Assembly (NCBI GenBank): GCA_025602915.1
Contig: JAHLJZ010000023.1
Location: 186,001 to 250,000, forward strand
DNA: 64,000 bases
From: Paraphysoderma sedebokerense
Lineage: Eukaryota; Blastocladiomycota; Physodermatomycetes; Physodermatales; Physodermataceae
Direction: 5' to 3'
Under the pieces are notes generated by a model. That model did not search any database and was not told the origin of the DNA. It was given only the letters and a program-made list of their open reading frames with translations. The translations under genes and the position numbers were made by a program. This document shows positions 1 to 11,240 of this stretch, one piece after another; within the stretch, counting starts at the first letter, position 1; each line of letters starts with the position of its first letter.

Positions 1-1034
1 CATGGCTCCGCTGATAGTGTCTGCGACTGGAGAGTAACTGACTTGCACTTTTATTAGCATTTTTGGTTTATAAAGAACAGCCGTCAAAGCAATCTCCCAA
101 AAATAGGTTTTTCTTCAAGAAAACCTTACTAATTGATAGTCACAACGGCAGAAAGTATCATTTAGTATATTATGGAATGGATGGCCAGTCCTATCCCAAA
201 TTGAACGATTTACCCCGACCACTCGAAGTATTTCGTTTTAAAATAAGGAAAAGTTCTTATCCAAAACTTGAAATCGCACATCAATTACATAACCAATATC
301 CCGACTTTTTTTCCGATCCGAACTCCGAATTCAAAACTCGAGCCTCTAACGAAGAATCCGCTTCATTCAATCCCGACTCTTCAATCGCTTATACTCAACC
401 TCAAGTGTCCGAGCCATATCAGATGTCTAATCATCATGCATTCGTTTCACAATACCCATCGCCGAAATCATCTCCACCGGGTGTCAACCCACCACCACCG
501 TTGACCCCTACTGCGCAAAGCATACCTTCCGCAAGCAATGAGCACTTTCAGAGGAGTCAATTGCCTCCTCTTGATGCTCCGCCATCGACCACATATTTTC
601 CAGTAAATCATCCCTCCGCGCTATATAACGACAGAAGTCCTCACTTTTCATCCTCAAATCCACCTGCATCATTGCATCGATTGCCGGCCCCTGGTCTCAA
701 TCACCAGAGTGCCGACTATGGCTTCCGATCTGACCAAAGTCGGAATCAGCCACAACACGGTGACTACTATTCACAACACCCAAGCCAACCGCCACAACAT
801 TACAATCCTTCTCACGAAAATGTCAGCGTTAAACGACGCTCTTCTGTTCAACTGGATCCGCTATCCTTCTTAGCTGAAGTCGCTGAGTTGGGTTCGCAAA
901 AGGAAGTTGAAGCTCCACGAGAAGCGTACGAGATGAAGAAACGAAGGTTTAGTGCAGATGATAATGGCTTTGAGTCATACAATGATGACGTTAAAAAGCA
1001 AAGGTGTCATTCCATTGCTTTCTTGTTGAACTAA
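1..1034 (+). CDS. Gti1/Pac2 (WOPR) family transcription regulator, 3' part
   Basis: The window opens inside this gene. The clear coding exon runs from the acceptor at 56-57 to the stop at 1032-1034. It begins with F-L-V-Y-K-E and continues with FFKKTLLI and KYHLVYYG. These correspond to the 'FL(I/V)YRE...' end of WOPRa and the '(L/F)KKT....HLVSYY' start of WOPRb in Wor1/Ryp1/Pac2 regulators, which control morphological switching and bind DNA. After about residue 75 the protein is low-complexity, rich in Pro, Ser, His and Gln, with a basic patch (VKRRSS) and a final KKRRF segment that could be a nuclear signal. The first 57 bases hold the end of the upstream exon and an intron; a 41-nt intron (17-57) would keep frame, but this is not certain. 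The N-terminal half of the WOPR domain lies outside the window. Confidence 0.78.
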
Positions 1035-1337
1035 TTTCCACCGTTCTACGATCATTATAGAATTTTGGAAAAATGTTGTATATTATTATTATGCACTGTA
1101 AACATACACAATAAATGTTATTTGATTTGCATTATATTAATGGCTTATTTGAATAATATTGTTATACTCCGCGATTTCAACTGGTTCAAGTGTTACCATT
1201 TTTACCATGCGGGCTGACAATTTTAGCCAGGACGAAACGTTCCCTCGTCAACAGGCAGAAGTACATCTTTTGACAACTCATCTTTCATAGATATAATTCA
1301 ACTTTGATATATCTTCGCATTTATTGACCTCACAGAC

Positions 1338-3783
1338 ATGACTATCGACGCTGTGTAAGTAGGCTCTCATCGGTTGCCCTTTCTTTAGAACTCGCCGTTC
1401 TGTCGTTGCTGTCCTTGGCGGGTCTTGCAGAAGACGTTATGATGCTAACTACTGTCTACTATTTGCCCAACATATCCTGTCCATTTATATCAAAACGCAC
1501 ACTTAATAACTGTATTCCATAACATTGACGCTTCGGCATTTCTGTATTCGTTGCCTCATTAACTGACACCTACACGTCCAACGGACAACGGGCCTGCTCT
1601 TTGTGGATTATCGGACTTCGTTTGATAAACGGCCTTCGTCACATTTTAAAATTTTATGATGGCGTGGATATAGTGCTGACATCGGTTTAATCGGTTTGGC
1701 CGTTATGGTATTGTATCCCCCTTAAATACGGATTTGCAGACTTTTGTTTATTGGTTTTGTTTACTTCGCGCTGCATTTGTAATACCGCTGTGTCAAAACC
1801 AGTTTTCTAAGTTGACTTCACGCAGTAATTTTGGATATTGTTTCAGATGTTTATTGTTTAGAAGCTTTGTTGATTCTTATGAACAATTGCTTATCAAACT
1901 CAAATCGGTTATGTAGGGTCAAAATCTCGTACTCAACATGAACGACCACGGTTTCGTTGTTTGTGCTTTTAACCGTACTGTTTCCAAAGTCGATGACTTT
2001 CTTGCAAACGAGGCCAAAGGTACCAAAATTGTTGGCTCTCACTCCATTGAGGAATTCTGCAAGAAATTGAAAAGACCACGAAAAATTATGTTGTTGGTGA
2101 AGGCTGGTTCTGCCGTCGACAATTTTATTGAATCGTTGTTGCCTCATTTGGAAGCTGGTATGTCAGAGCATTTGTTTCTGCTGATATTTGTACTCAATTA
2201 CTGACCGTTCGTCTTCATAGGTGATATCATCATTGATGGTGGTAACTCTCATTTCCCCGACACCATCCGCCGAACTGAATATCTCGAATCCAAGGGATTT
2301 CTCTTCGTCGGATGCGGTGTATCTGGCGGTGAAGAAGGAGCACGTTACGGTCCCTCTCTCATGCCCGGCGGTTCCCCTGCTGCTTGGCCGCATTTGAAAC
2401 CAATCTTCCAATCTATTGCTGCAAAGGCCGATGGACAGCCGTGTTGTGACTGGGTTGGTGAAACTGGAGCTGGCCACTATGTTAAGATGGTTCACAACGG
2501 TATCGAATATGGTGATATGCAATTGATTTGTGAAGGTTATGATATCATGCATCGCGCCTTGGGAATGGACTATGAGGAAATGGCAAATGTTTGGGAACAA
2601 TGGAATAAGGAAGAGTTAGATAGTTTCCTGGTTGAAATCACTAAAGATATTCTGAGATTCAAAGACGAAGATGGTAAACCTTTAGTCGAAAGAATCATGG
2701 ATAAGGCTGGCCAGGTACGTTTGGTTTAAGCAGTTTCGTTTTCCGAACAGTGTACTAATGCAGCATTTGTTGAAAATTAACAGAAAGGAACTGGTAAATG
2801 GACGGCTGTATCTTCCTTGGACATGGGTATTCCGGTCACACTTATCGGTGAAGCCGTCTTTGCCCGATGTCTCTCCGCCATCAAGGACGAAAGAGTGAAG
2901 GCATCTAAACTCTTGTCAGGACCTAAACCTGGTGCGCTACTCCTTTTTGACTGTTTCGTTGCTTGTCCACTTTAACTAACGAGACTGCCGTCCAGGTGTT
3001 GATGCTCGCTTCACTGGCGACAAAGCTGCTTTCCTTCATGATTTGAAGCAAGCCTTATATGCTGCTAAACTCATCTCTTACGCACAAGGATTTATGTTGT
3101 TGAGAGAAGCTGCCAAAGAAAACAAGTGGAACTTGAATTACGGTGGTATCGCCATTATGTGGAAGGGAGGATGTATCATTCGATCGTAAGTTGATTGAAT
3201 CAATCGTTCTCCTCCGAACTTCTATTCAGCTCTCCCTAACTCTATCAAATTTCGTTTAGCCGTTTCCTCGGTGACATCTACAAAGCCTACCAACAAAACC
3301 CGGCTCTAGAAAACTTGCTTTTCGATCCTTTCTTCAAATCCGTCCTTGATAAAACACAAGCTGCTTGGAGACGGGTTGTGTCCCACGCTGTATTGTTGGG
3401 TGTCCCCACGCCTGCCTTGAGTTCTGCACTATCATTTTATGATGGTTTAAGATGCGAGAGAGTCCCAGCAAACTTATTGCAAGGTACATATACTGATTTC
3501 TGTTATTTTATTCGAATAATGAATAGAGCGAGACAATTAACGATATAACCAATTTGTCGACATTTACTTATTTCATAGCTCAACGTGATTACTTCGGTGC
3601 TCACACTGTCGAACTTGTCGATAAACCTGGCCAATATGTCCACTTCAACTGGTGCGTTAACCTTTCCTTTCTCTCAACTTTTTTGCGTCTGCTCTGATCG
3701 CTCTTGCTGTGCTCCAATATTAACATATCCAATTCAGGACTGGTCGCGGAGGTCGTGTTGCTAGCTCGACTTATAACGCATGA
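1338..3783 (+). CDS. gnd1: 6-phosphogluconate dehydrogenase, decarboxylating
   Basis: Oxidative pentose-phosphate enzyme: 6-phosphogluconate + NADP+ to ribulose 5-phosphate + CO2 + NADPH, cytosolic. Nine exons (1338-1354, 1674-1707, 1917-2157, 2221-2714, 2784-2931, 2996-3185, 3260-3483, 3579-3651, 3738-3783) give 488 residues, the usual length. The Rossmann start reads [12 protein letters not shown]; the [24 protein letters not shown] and catalytic [13 protein letters not shown] motifs are intact. The C-terminus has the family's TGRGG tail. The first two exons are tiny (17 and 34 nt) and sit behind introns of 319 and 209 nt, much longer than the other introns here. The start is the only ATG that splices in phase into the Rossmann strand. 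A poly(A)-like AATAAA lies at 3820-3825. Confidence 0.97.
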
Positions 3784-4235
3784 AGCTCAAAACTGTAAAC
3801 CATTGAATGTTACCGGTTGAATAAAAAAAAACGTTTGCTTTATGTATTATTATCGTGGAACAGAGAAAATAAAAGTAATATTTTGAACGGATACACGAAG
3901 CGGTTGACTTAGCTGAATTCGACAATGTTAATGCCGACTGGATGTTTCAGCATTTCAGTGACGTGTTAAGTAGACATTGAACGAACTTGTTTTATATTAC
4001 TGAGCGAAGTACATACGAAATATGAGAAATCAAAGAAAAGCACAAGACAAGAGAACTCTTTAACTGGAAGTTTTCATTTTACTTTGCCTCCATTGAGATC
4101 TCTTTCTCGCAGAAACGATATCCCCATTTTAAAGACTAATCTCACCGACATCAGCTATGTAAACCTTTCTTTGTATCGTCAATTCTAATCATACCAGCCA
4201 GCTTGATTTCGTACAATCAAATAACTATTATCACC
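3784..4235. other. Convergent intergenic region
   Basis: About 450 bases between the stop codons of two converging genes (6-phosphogluconate dehydrogenase and cytochrome c1). It holds an AATAAA-type signal near 3820 and AT-rich sequence. I see no gene. Confidence 0.7.
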
Positions 4236-5870
4236 TTATGCAGAAGGTTTGTAGACAATCTTCCTACTCTTCAAATAACTCCATTTGAATCTCTTGATCC
4301 AAATGCTCAACCCAGTTAAAGCAGATAACAAGATCATGGCTTTCAAACCCATTCGTTTACGGTCATCGTGTTCGGGTTCAGAAGCCCAAGCAAGGAATGT
4401 GGAGACATCTTTGGCAATCTGGGAAGCAGTCGCGGGTGTGCCTATAAAGATCAGTTGGGATATGTCAGCAATGAATGTCAGACGCCGGGAGTAATTTGAG
4501 TGTATAATGGAACTATATATACCGTCTTCAAATTCAACGACTTCATCGTAAACATTTCGAGCCATACCAATAGCACCGCCGGGGAAATACGGGTTATAAT
4601 TTAATCCTTCACGGATTTCCACACCAGCCGGAGGGTCACAGTACCCAGTTAGCAGGGCGAAAACGTAATCCTTTTAAGTCAACGTACTGTCGTTAGTAAA
4701 AGCTAATGTCTCGGAATACTTATTACATCATACCTCGCCGCCATGTCTGGCTTTAACCATCAAACTCAAGTCAGGGGGATAAGCACCAGCATTGGCAGCT
4801 CTGGCAGCTTCCTCATTCGGGTAAGGTCTAGGATGATAATCACTCAATTTTCCTGGCCTTGTAAACATTTCACCCTGATCATTAGGACCATCCACCACCT
4901 CAATTTCTTCTGCTAACGCTTTCGCTTCGTCGAGAGTGTGAGATACGCCAACCAAGTTACGGTAGGCAATGCGGTCGAGCGAATGACATGTGGCACAGAT
5001 TTCTTTGTAGACTTGGTAACCACGGCGAATACTGAAAGGACCAAATCAATTGCAAATAATGGAAAGATAATAACAAGTCAGAACTGTGAGGCAAGGAAAG
5101 TCAATTAATAATGCGAACGTGATCGTCACCTGGCGTGATCGAAGGAATCGAGAGGGCCCTTATGATTCCACGGGAAATGCGGTGGATGAAGACCTTCGGC
5201 TTCTGAGTCGGCGTAGACTTGCGAAGAGTTGTTTGATGTGTAGAGTGAAATAGAATAGCCTAATCCACCAGCGGCGATGGTGGTAGCGAGAGCAGCGGCG
5301 ACTTTCCTGGACGTGGACTAAGGAAGAAGAATTCATATCAGTAAATTTGGCGAACATTAAATAATGTAATCTTCCTGAAAAGTACACCATCCTCCAGAAA
5401 CAATGTTCAATCATCTCGAGTTAGATTCTTTATTGTCCTGGACTTTTCATAGACCCACTTCATTTGTGTGTACGATAAGCTTATCCCATCAAGAAAAAGG
5501 CAAAATATGCAAAATAGCAGTGAAGAAATCTATAAGAAGAGCCACTCAACTTACTGCTGTTCCGGAAGTGGCAGAGGAAGCAGAAGCGAATGTACGAATC
5601 TGCTACAATATAGGAGAAAAAAATTTGCATTGCGTTAGTCAATCAAATATCGAAGACAACGTTCTTAAACTTTAAAGAAAACTATTATTCATAAGCTATT
5701 TATCTACGCAAACAATTGCCCATCGGCATGTATATGATATAGCCAACACAAATTGTCCTCGTCATGGTGCATTCTCGATCGAAAGCTGCAATAACCATGG
5801 GAGGAAAGAGACCTACATTCTTCAAGCCCACAGACCGCAATAATCTCGAAGCTGCGTTCGCTGTAAACAT
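4236..5870 (-). CDS. CYT1: Cytochrome c1, heme protein of complex III
   Basis: Catalytic subunit of the mitochondrial cytochrome bc1 complex; passes electrons from the Rieske protein to cytochrome c. Six exons on the minus strand (5870-5817, 5602-5555, 5317-5130, 5031-4734, 4670-4523, 4441-4236) sum to 942 nt, 313 residues. The heme-binding C-A-T-C-H follows YQVYKEI, and the axial-Met region [11 protein letters not shown] is present. The C-terminus has the single membrane anchor followed by a basic end ([12 protein letters not shown]). The N-terminus, split over two small exons, is a basic mitochondrial presequence ([15 protein letters not shown]) followed by a second hydrophobic segment ([17 protein letters not shown]), the usual bipartite signal. 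An E-box lies about 100 bases upstream of the start. Confidence 0.96.
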
Positions 5871-7392
5871 TGCCTCAATGAGTTGGATATACTTTTAATG
5901 GAAAAAACCAAAATCTGAGATGGTCAGTATATTTTGTTTGAAATGTTGAAAAACAAATTGCTCTGGGATCACGTGACCGACGACGGGTTGTCAAATTATT
6001 TCTGGATGATACCTCAAACGAAAATAAATCGTCTGTATCCTGATATGTGCCAGTGTTGGGAAATTTGTTTAAGACTACCGTGAATCTTTCTTAAGTAAAT
6101 TTCCTTTCATGAAATGAGTTTGATGCTCTGGAAAATGTCTCAAGCTTCAGATCGATATGTTAGGGACGTTTTTATTTCATGTTGCATCACCTGCCTTGTA
6201 GAGCATCATCTGCCTTGTAGATTAATTGTTTCCAAAAAAAAGAGCAAGCATCGTAAGGATATTTTTGAAACCAGCGAATCTATGCGGCGGTGAAGACCAA
6301 CTGGTAAAGGTTGTCCCGTACACACAGAATTAGTGTCTCAATTTGATCTAGATTCAGTCCATTTATGGACGACCCATGAAAAGAATCGCCCCTGGTAATC
6401 CGAATCATATTTCTTCATCTTAGGATATAAAATAATTATAGCAAGACTTTTTCAAACATGAAATATGGAGAGATCGCACTTATGAGAAAGCCCTTTTTAT
6501 GGTGGAAACAAAGTCAGCGTGACCTGTTGCCCCGACAACCACTCTCCTCCAGAGGCATTTCGGTTTACCGTCACTGTCTATCATGCTGCCCGATGAGGTC
6601 TGAATTCTTTTAAGCTATAATTTCTTCAAGGCTAGCATTAGCGTATTACTAACCCGTAGTCTTCCTTTGTTTTTGATTCTTTTTTTATTTTTCATCTTCA
6701 TCTATTCACATTTGATTCAGTATATGAATATTTCCTGGTAGTGGTCCCGCAAATTAACATCGTGATCAGCTCAAACAGCGTCATTGTAAGCTGAATTTCT
6801 ATGCCATGTTATTGCAATTAAAATATGAATCGTAGCATCTTGAAGAAGGACACTTCCAATCAAATGCTCACCCAAGATGCGCATAAATAACCCGCGAAGA
6901 TGATGTACTTCGCCAAATCTTTTAGCCGTAGTATGCCGTAGCTGCTTAGCCCTAGATTGGGTCATAATATGTATTGTCACTGCCAGATATCATTCCATCT
7001 CATTCCATATGTATATGGTCGAAGGTGGTCGGATCAGATCAGATCCGAAGATCCGAACCGCACCGCGATCAGGCAATAATTGATGCATTTGCTTAGTTTA
7101 TTGTTATATATGCCGCCATATTGGTTTCAAAAACATATAAGACTGTTGCTCCCCTCCATCCTCTGGAGACAAGAAACCATATCTCATAACTCTTTGCTAG
7201 GTCGTTTCGTATAAAAATAAGTAATCCACCTATTTTTACATACTGTAACACTGCGAAAAAGGGGTAATGCAGTTGAGCGATAAATATTTTCATTGGAATA
7301 CAAATGAGCACTGAAATTAACACAGACCATTCTCCAAAAGGCCAATCCGAAAAACCGTCAACGAACAATTTACTCAAAATCAACGAAAAACG
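5871..7392. other. Long divergent intergenic region (1.5 kb)
   Basis: Between cytochrome c1 (leftward) and a small secreted-protein gene (rightward). I find no convincing coding sequence; the frames open here (for example 6771-6980 and 7093-7383 on the minus strand) show no recognisable protein and no splice pattern. Visible structure: a TCACGTGA palindrome at 5969-5976, a short imperfect direct repeat around 6184-6222 (two copies of a CTGCCTTGTAGA core), and a GATC-rich stretch near 7030-7065. Confidence 0.6.
5969..5976. promoter_or_regulatory. Palindromic E-box TCACGTGA
   Basis: Perfect 8-bp palindrome about 100 bases upstream of the cytochrome c1 start. In other fungi this sequence is bound by bHLH factors of the Cbf1/Pho4 type, and Cbf1-like sites are common at respiratory genes. 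Function here is inferred from position only. Confidence 0.4.
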
Positions 7393-7620
7393 ATGAAACT
7401 GTCAATCAACGCCGTTCTCTTATTTACTATCCTCATCGTTCTCCTCCAAGTATCTACTTGTGAGATCACCTCCAGTGGAGGTAGGAAAGGCGGAAGAGGT
7501 GAACGGCATGGTGGGGGACGGGGAAGAGGGGGACGAGGACGAGGAGATGGAGGCAATCACGATGGACAAAATCCTGGAAGAGATGATTGGTGTATTCCCG
7601 GTCGTGGAAGAGAGTGCTAG
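7393..7620 (+). CDS. Small secreted Gly/Arg-rich protein
   Basis: Single-exon gene for 75 residues. Residues 1-23 are a clear signal peptide (MKLSINAVLLFTILIVLLQVS, then TC). The mature part of about 50 residues is almost entirely Gly, Arg, His and Asp, with repeated GGRG/RGRG units and strong positive charge. It ends in a short non-repetitive segment with two cysteines (DDWCIPGRGREC). No family recognised. The composition resembles RGG-type and glycine-rich secreted peptides, but that is only resemblance. The start is the first ATG after stops in all frames. It lies beside another secreted orphan and two membrane-protein paralogs, which suggests a fast-evolving accessory block. Confidence 0.6.
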   Translation: MKLSINAVLLFTILIVLLQVSTCEITSSGGRKGGRGERHGGGRGRGGRGRGDGGNHDGQNPGRDDWCIPGRGREC

Positions 7621-7815
7621 ACTTAGACTTATATCATTCTTAGAGGATGAACTTCCAAATTAATTGAGAAATAAATGTTATTGTCGGCGCTGTGCCCACT
7701 ACAAAAACTCGCGGACAATGTTTCTATATATATATCGGGCAATTTAACTCTAGCTAAACTAACATTGTCTAAACATGACAAGAATATTATGACCTCCCGT
7801 CCTGTCGCGTCTCTC

Positions 7816-8335
7816 TCAGTTGAAATGATTCTTGAATATTTCTTGAGCTTGTTCCACAAAATTTTCTTTGAATTTATATTCTACAAAATATTCTTTATTC
7901 ACGTCCAATGTCGTTTGGATGTCCTCCGGAATGACTTTTAAAAGTAAGCCAGGATCACTGGTGCTAATCGTTTTGATGTTGGGGGTGCACTTCTTCATAT
8001 GAGAAAACATGAAGGCGACCAAAGCAGTCCCTTCAGTAACCTTACGGTATTCCAGCGAAGTAAAGCCTACGTCTGAGAATTTACTGCCATCGCCAGTATA
8101 AAAGGCAAGCTTCAGACCCTTCAAATGGTCGCCACACAACATTAATTCTTCCTCACGTAAGCACAATAAATTCAATGCCGTCGTTATTGTACGTAATCCA
8201 GTCTTCGTTCCAACAATCTATTGTTCTGTTGGGAATCGTCTCTTCGTCCATGGGCAGAGCCGAGGCAGTCGGCAAAGCGAGACTTAGGGTGGCAAGGCAA
8301 AGTGCGGGAAGTAATGATTGAGGGGAGAGCTTCAT
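7816..8335 (-). CDS. Secreted orphan protein with interrupted frame
   Basis: Begins with a signal peptide (MKLSPQSLLPALCLATLSLALPT...) and a mature N-terminus containing an N-glycosylation site (NRT) and CWNEDW. The frame runs to a stop near 8153. A second frame, overlapping it by about 20 bases and shifted, carries on to the stop at 7816-7818 with what looks like a natural continuation (about 115 residues, ending FKNHFN). No intron of normal length joins the two neatly. A 46-nt one (GTGCTT donor, acceptor before GGTCTG) and a roughly 105-nt one (GTACAA donor) would keep frame, but both have weak signals. So either an unusual intron, a one-base sequencing error, or a recently frameshifted gene. 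A TATTTAAA box lies at 8397-8404, about 62 bases upstream. Function unknown. Confidence 0.5.
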
Positions 8336-9023
8336 GTATAGTTTTTCGAATGGTTGTACGATATATCGACGGGATGAGTGGATGTGACATGCTCGCTTTA
8401 AATATCTTGTGTCCACGCGTAAATCAGACATGGCTAAAATGCCTATCTTTGCCAGTCTGACAAATCTCGCCTATTTCCTGGGAAAAAATGCTAATGTAAT
8501 GCCTATTTACGATATTACCATATTGACGAAACAAATGCTATAATCGGAATTATGTGTCATCTATTAAGCAATATCCTCAGGGTGATCAAACGAGGGGCGA
8601 GAAGGATAGCAATGCTTCCCTGATATCGGTGGGTCACTTCATGACAATAGCAGACAGTCTTTTACGTTGCCATCCCAAAACTTCATTCAAACTTGCTATT
8701 TTTTTGCATTGAAGTATTCTATGTTTCATGTCCGTTTCATCAGTTGCGATAGGGGTCGCATATTTCAATAAGCCTCCTAATAGGTTGGGCATACATTTTT
8801 CAGGTTCAGCCGAAACCTTGCTGCCAGGCGATTTTCGCCATAAATTGCATATCCCTGCGAATATGAAACATAGCCTGGATCTTTCGGATTAAAAGTATTG
8901 TATGAACCGGCCGATTGTATGATGGTTTGACAGTTGCGCATTATGATGATGACGCTTCGCTCGAAAGGTCCTACTCGACGAGGAAATTTACAAACCTCCT
9001 ATTTCTCCCTCCATAACTAAAGG
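8336..9023. other. Divergent intergenic region
   Basis: About 690 bases between the secreted orphan (leftward) and the first membrane-protein paralog (rightward). It contains a minus-strand TATTTAAA at 8397-8404. No gene seen. Confidence 0.6.
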
Positions 9024-10704
9024 ATGAAGACAATTAAAGAGCCTTCTATGTCCACGCCTTGTCAGACAAAAACCCGAAAGTCACTAATACTTCGTTTCCT
9101 CCAAGGACTCTTTAGCCAAACGCTCGCATTTAGCGCGTGGTCGGTTGTATCCCTCATTCCATATTCACAATTATACGAGACAAATTATTATCTTTCAGCT
9201 GCACTATTCTTGATAAATTGTTTTTTGTTTATTGCATTCTTCTCATGCCCGGTAATATTCATAATTCGCACTCTGCTGGGGTTTCAGACACAGCTGTTGT
9301 CGCGTGAAATGATATTACCAATACTCCTGTACGAAGTAACATCCTTAATAATTTCAGGCATCATTGTATATCATGAAGGATGGGTAAGTTATACCTTATA
9401 CATACAGCTCTAGTCTATCACGATATCAGTAACGCTTACCAGGAGTTATTTTGTCTTTATGTTGGTGTTCAAGCCATTCCCCTTTTTTCCATTCTTAGTA
9501 GCAGGTACGCAAAACTACTCCGCCTTATTACTTTATGCATCCGTTCTAACTGCTTATTATTGCTTCGCCCAGGTGTTCAGTTTTTGTGTACCGTCATCCC
9601 CACTGTCTACTTCCAGATACCCAAAGAACTTCGCGAGAAGCCTGGTTTTTTCAACAGATTCGTGACGGCAGCTTTATACCCAGCGCTATCGTATGCGCTT
9701 TACTTCTGTCTCCTATTATTCTATTTGGCAATATCATATTCGAAATCAAAGCCTTGGTTGCAGCTCATCGTATTTATTGTTCTTCTCGTCGTCACCAAAT
9801 TCAGCGTTTTCTTGAAATCCAATTTAGTATTCAAGAGACTTTTTAACAATCAAATATCTGCCAAAAATGGGCAATGCAATATGAAATTGAATCCATCTGC
9901 ATGTTCGAAGGTACATTTATACACCATGCTCGCATTGTTTGAACACGACACGATTGAGCAGATTTATTTCTGTACTCTTATACCCCATATGCAATTATGG
10001 GTGATTTTGGTGGCAAAAATTATTGAAAACTTCGTAATCGCAATGCCAATATTTGTAAGCGCGAAAGCAGCTTTTCGTACCTTCAAAACGTCAGTAGTAG
10101 ATTTGTTCTCTCCGGTGGACAAAATCGAGTCTGTTACAGACCCGTGCAATGACTCCGGCAATGATGAGGACTCAGTGAAACAATGCATACTGCTCTATTA
10201 TACATATATTCTTTGTGAGAGTAGGTCATTTTTTATCTTATCATATCCATGATCCACAAATAACAGAATTATTGAAGTCTACAGCACTATTTTCTTCACT
10301 ATCGTCATCCCATCTCTGTATTTCGGCCCCAATGCAAAGTGGTACGACTTCTCTTTCACCGAAACGCAACTTCTTAATTCAATACTCCTGCAGTGGGCGT
10401 GCTTGATTTTATATATTATCAATCTTATTATCGGTTTCCGCTACGTAAAGCGACGATTTGGGATCAATTTACTTAAATTTGGATCCAACCTGTATAGTTA
10501 TACGGAAGTCACAAGATTTATGACGGCGCTGTGTTGGGGTTTGCCAGTCCATTTATTCACACAGTTAGGAAGACAATGGAACGGTATGAATCTTTTCCAA
10601 CTGTTTCCTTGCATTTGCATTGAATTAACTTGATAACGTTTTGATGCTTAGTGGTTTGGTATGTTGATAATGTAATTGTGCCAAGGCTGACGGGGGGTGA
10701 TTAA
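9024..10704 (+). CDS. Orphan multi-pass membrane protein, paralog A
   Basis: Five exons (9024-9383, 9474-9504, 9573-10220, 10278-10583, 10652-10704) give 465 residues. I do not recognise the family. About nine hydrophobic segments are visible, starting near residues 23, 54, 100, 122, 160, 193, 268, 345 and 380. A hydrophilic, acidic loop lies between the seventh and eighth (around DPCNDSGNDEDS). Motifs shared with the neighbouring paralog: AWS.VSLIPYSQ near the N-terminus, SCP.IFIIRTLLGFQT, LYTMLALFEHDT.EQIYFCTL.PHM, and FRYVKR.FGINLL near the C-terminus. There is no signal peptide. Every splice junction matches paralog B in phase and position. The size and segment number would suit a receptor or transporter; no catalytic motif is visible. 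Confidence 0.72.
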
Positions 10705-11240
10705 ATCACTCATTCAAAACTATGATCAATATGAATCATGAAAGGACAGAATTTTCGATCAATATGATGCAATCTTGCAAACTGTTTGCACTCATGCGTT
10801 TCCATCGCAAGCTTGCTTTAGTTTCCATTTTCATTCATGTTACTACAACTTCGTTGCACAAATGAGGGGCTCCCATTTATAAACAAAATACGCACTCTTT
10901 CATTATACAGTCTGTGATCAAAAGATCTAAACTATATCCCTTGCGTAAGAATGTCTAGGTCGACTCTGAATCCAAATGTGAGCTAGTCATAGTTTTGCCC
11001 TTCATTTGCCTATTTTACCTCAACATTTTAAAAGACATTCTGCCGAATAAGTGCTTGACGTCGGTGAAAATGAGATCAAAAGATTGCATCATTTATAGAA
11101 GCAATTTTATGCGAAGACTACGTCGCGAGTTGACACCTGCAATCCCCAGGGCCTAATGCATTGTGTCAGGCCGGAGGCAGCAATTTCGCCCTAAACTGGT
11201 GAAGAAAACTTCATTTTATACTGTTTACATTTTATAAACC
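10705..11240. other. Spacer between the tandem paralogs
   Basis: 536 bases of AT-rich sequence with no gene seen. It should contain the 3' end of paralog A and the promoter of paralog B. Confidence 0.6.

Noticed and set aside
34-57. 24-nt intron in the WOPR gene
   Set aside because: Shorter than any supported intron here, and the upstream frame it implies contains a stop; a 41-nt intron (17-57) or an upstream donor fits better.
6771-7383. Two minus-strand ORFs in the long intergenic region
   Set aside because: Short, hydrophobic in part but without a proper leader or partner exon; no homology recognised.
7460-7663. Acidic 67-codon ORF overlapping the Gly/Arg-rich gene in another frame
   Set aside because: Glu/Asp-rich only because the purine-rich Gly/Arg repeats read that way one base over; no leader, no independent signals.
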